A DNA stretch of 64,000 nt. Origin: Cristatella mucedo. Lineage: Eukaryota > Bryozoa > Phylactolaemata > Cristatellidae. Shown in pieces: positions 63,903-64,000 of the stretch; within the stretch, counting starts at the first letter, position 1; each line of letters opens with the position of its first letter. Location: contig WPIO01000077.1 in the NCBI GenBank assembly GCA_009760855.2, positions 1,252,501 to 1,316,500 on the forward strand, read 5' to 3'. The position numbers and the translations under genes were made by a program. The notes beneath the pieces were generated by a model. It ran no database searches. It had not been told where the DNA came from and saw only the letters and a program-made list of their open reading frames with translations.

Positions 63903-64000
63903 ATGGACAGTGCAACTGTGGAGGATGCTGGCAAAGAGGCAGTCCCACAAACGCAAGACACTTGTGCTCAAGCGTCAAACTCAAGCGATCAGCCGCAGCC
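63903..64000 (+). CDS. Possible start of a gene running off the window
   Basis: The ATG at 63903 (context GATCCATGG) opens [20 protein letters not shown] and stays open to the window edge (32 codons). The polar, acidic composition suits a protein N-terminus. However, all three forward frames are open here, and TTGTCTTGTAG at 63885 could instead be a splice acceptor for an internal exon. Unrecognised. Confidence 0.22.
   Translation, partial: MDSATVEDAGKEAVPQTQDTCAQASNSSDQPQ

Overview
This window reads as animal (metazoan) nuclear DNA. It has introns with GT/GC...AG boundaries, TATA/CCAAT promoters, non-LTR retrotransposons of L2/CR1-like type, tRNA-derived SINEs and very long (CT)n, (CA)n and (TA)n microsatellites. 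There are no bacterial-style gene clusters. The species cannot be named from the sequence. Two CpG/GC-rich blocks (about 26.1-34.5 kb and 45.1-51.0 kb) hold the host genes, and the AT-richer remainder is mostly degraded LINE and SINE sequence.

The main feature is a tandem array of a composite unit of roughly 14-18 kb, seen as a partial unit A (1 to about 16.3 kb), unit B (about 21.1-39.6 kb) and unit C (about 42.0-58.0 kb). Each full unit carries, in order: block D (a SINE plus a small plus-strand terminal-exon-like piece, 21.3-21.8 kb and 42.1-42.6 kb); a minus-strand multi-exon gene for a small secreted protein with one laminin-G-like domain (B 26510-33067, C 45531-50452); a shared promoter and 5' flank (33.1-36.9 kb, 50.5-53.7 kb, with the distal part also at 1-2.2 kb); a LINE-B endonuclease fragment; an inverted LINE-B fragment; and an E block, which holds a small unrecognised ORF in units A and C. 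Unit A enters the window only through its 5' flank, so a third laminin-G gene would lie just left of position 1.

The laminin-G genes are my own exon models built by comparing units B and C. Seven exons keep one open frame (873 and 831 coding bases, 290 and 276 residues). All splice sites are in place, one copy uses a GC donor, and a shared AATAAA lies at the 3' end. Exons diverge about as much as introns and many changes alter the protein, while the hydrophobic core of the domain is kept. This suggests a fast-diversifying secreted, probably extracellular recognition-type family. Its function is unknown.

The rest is repeats. LINE-A is L2-like with a TACAT-type tail; its best copy is 8728-11395 minus. 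LINE-B ends in an ATT-rich tail and is present as many 3' or inner fragments. SINE1 has a tRNA-like head and a tail resembling the LINE-B 3' end. SINE2 has a tRNA-like head and a different tail. Long stretches such as 19.3-21.1, 39.6-41.1 and 59.4-61.9 kb hold nothing I can assign.
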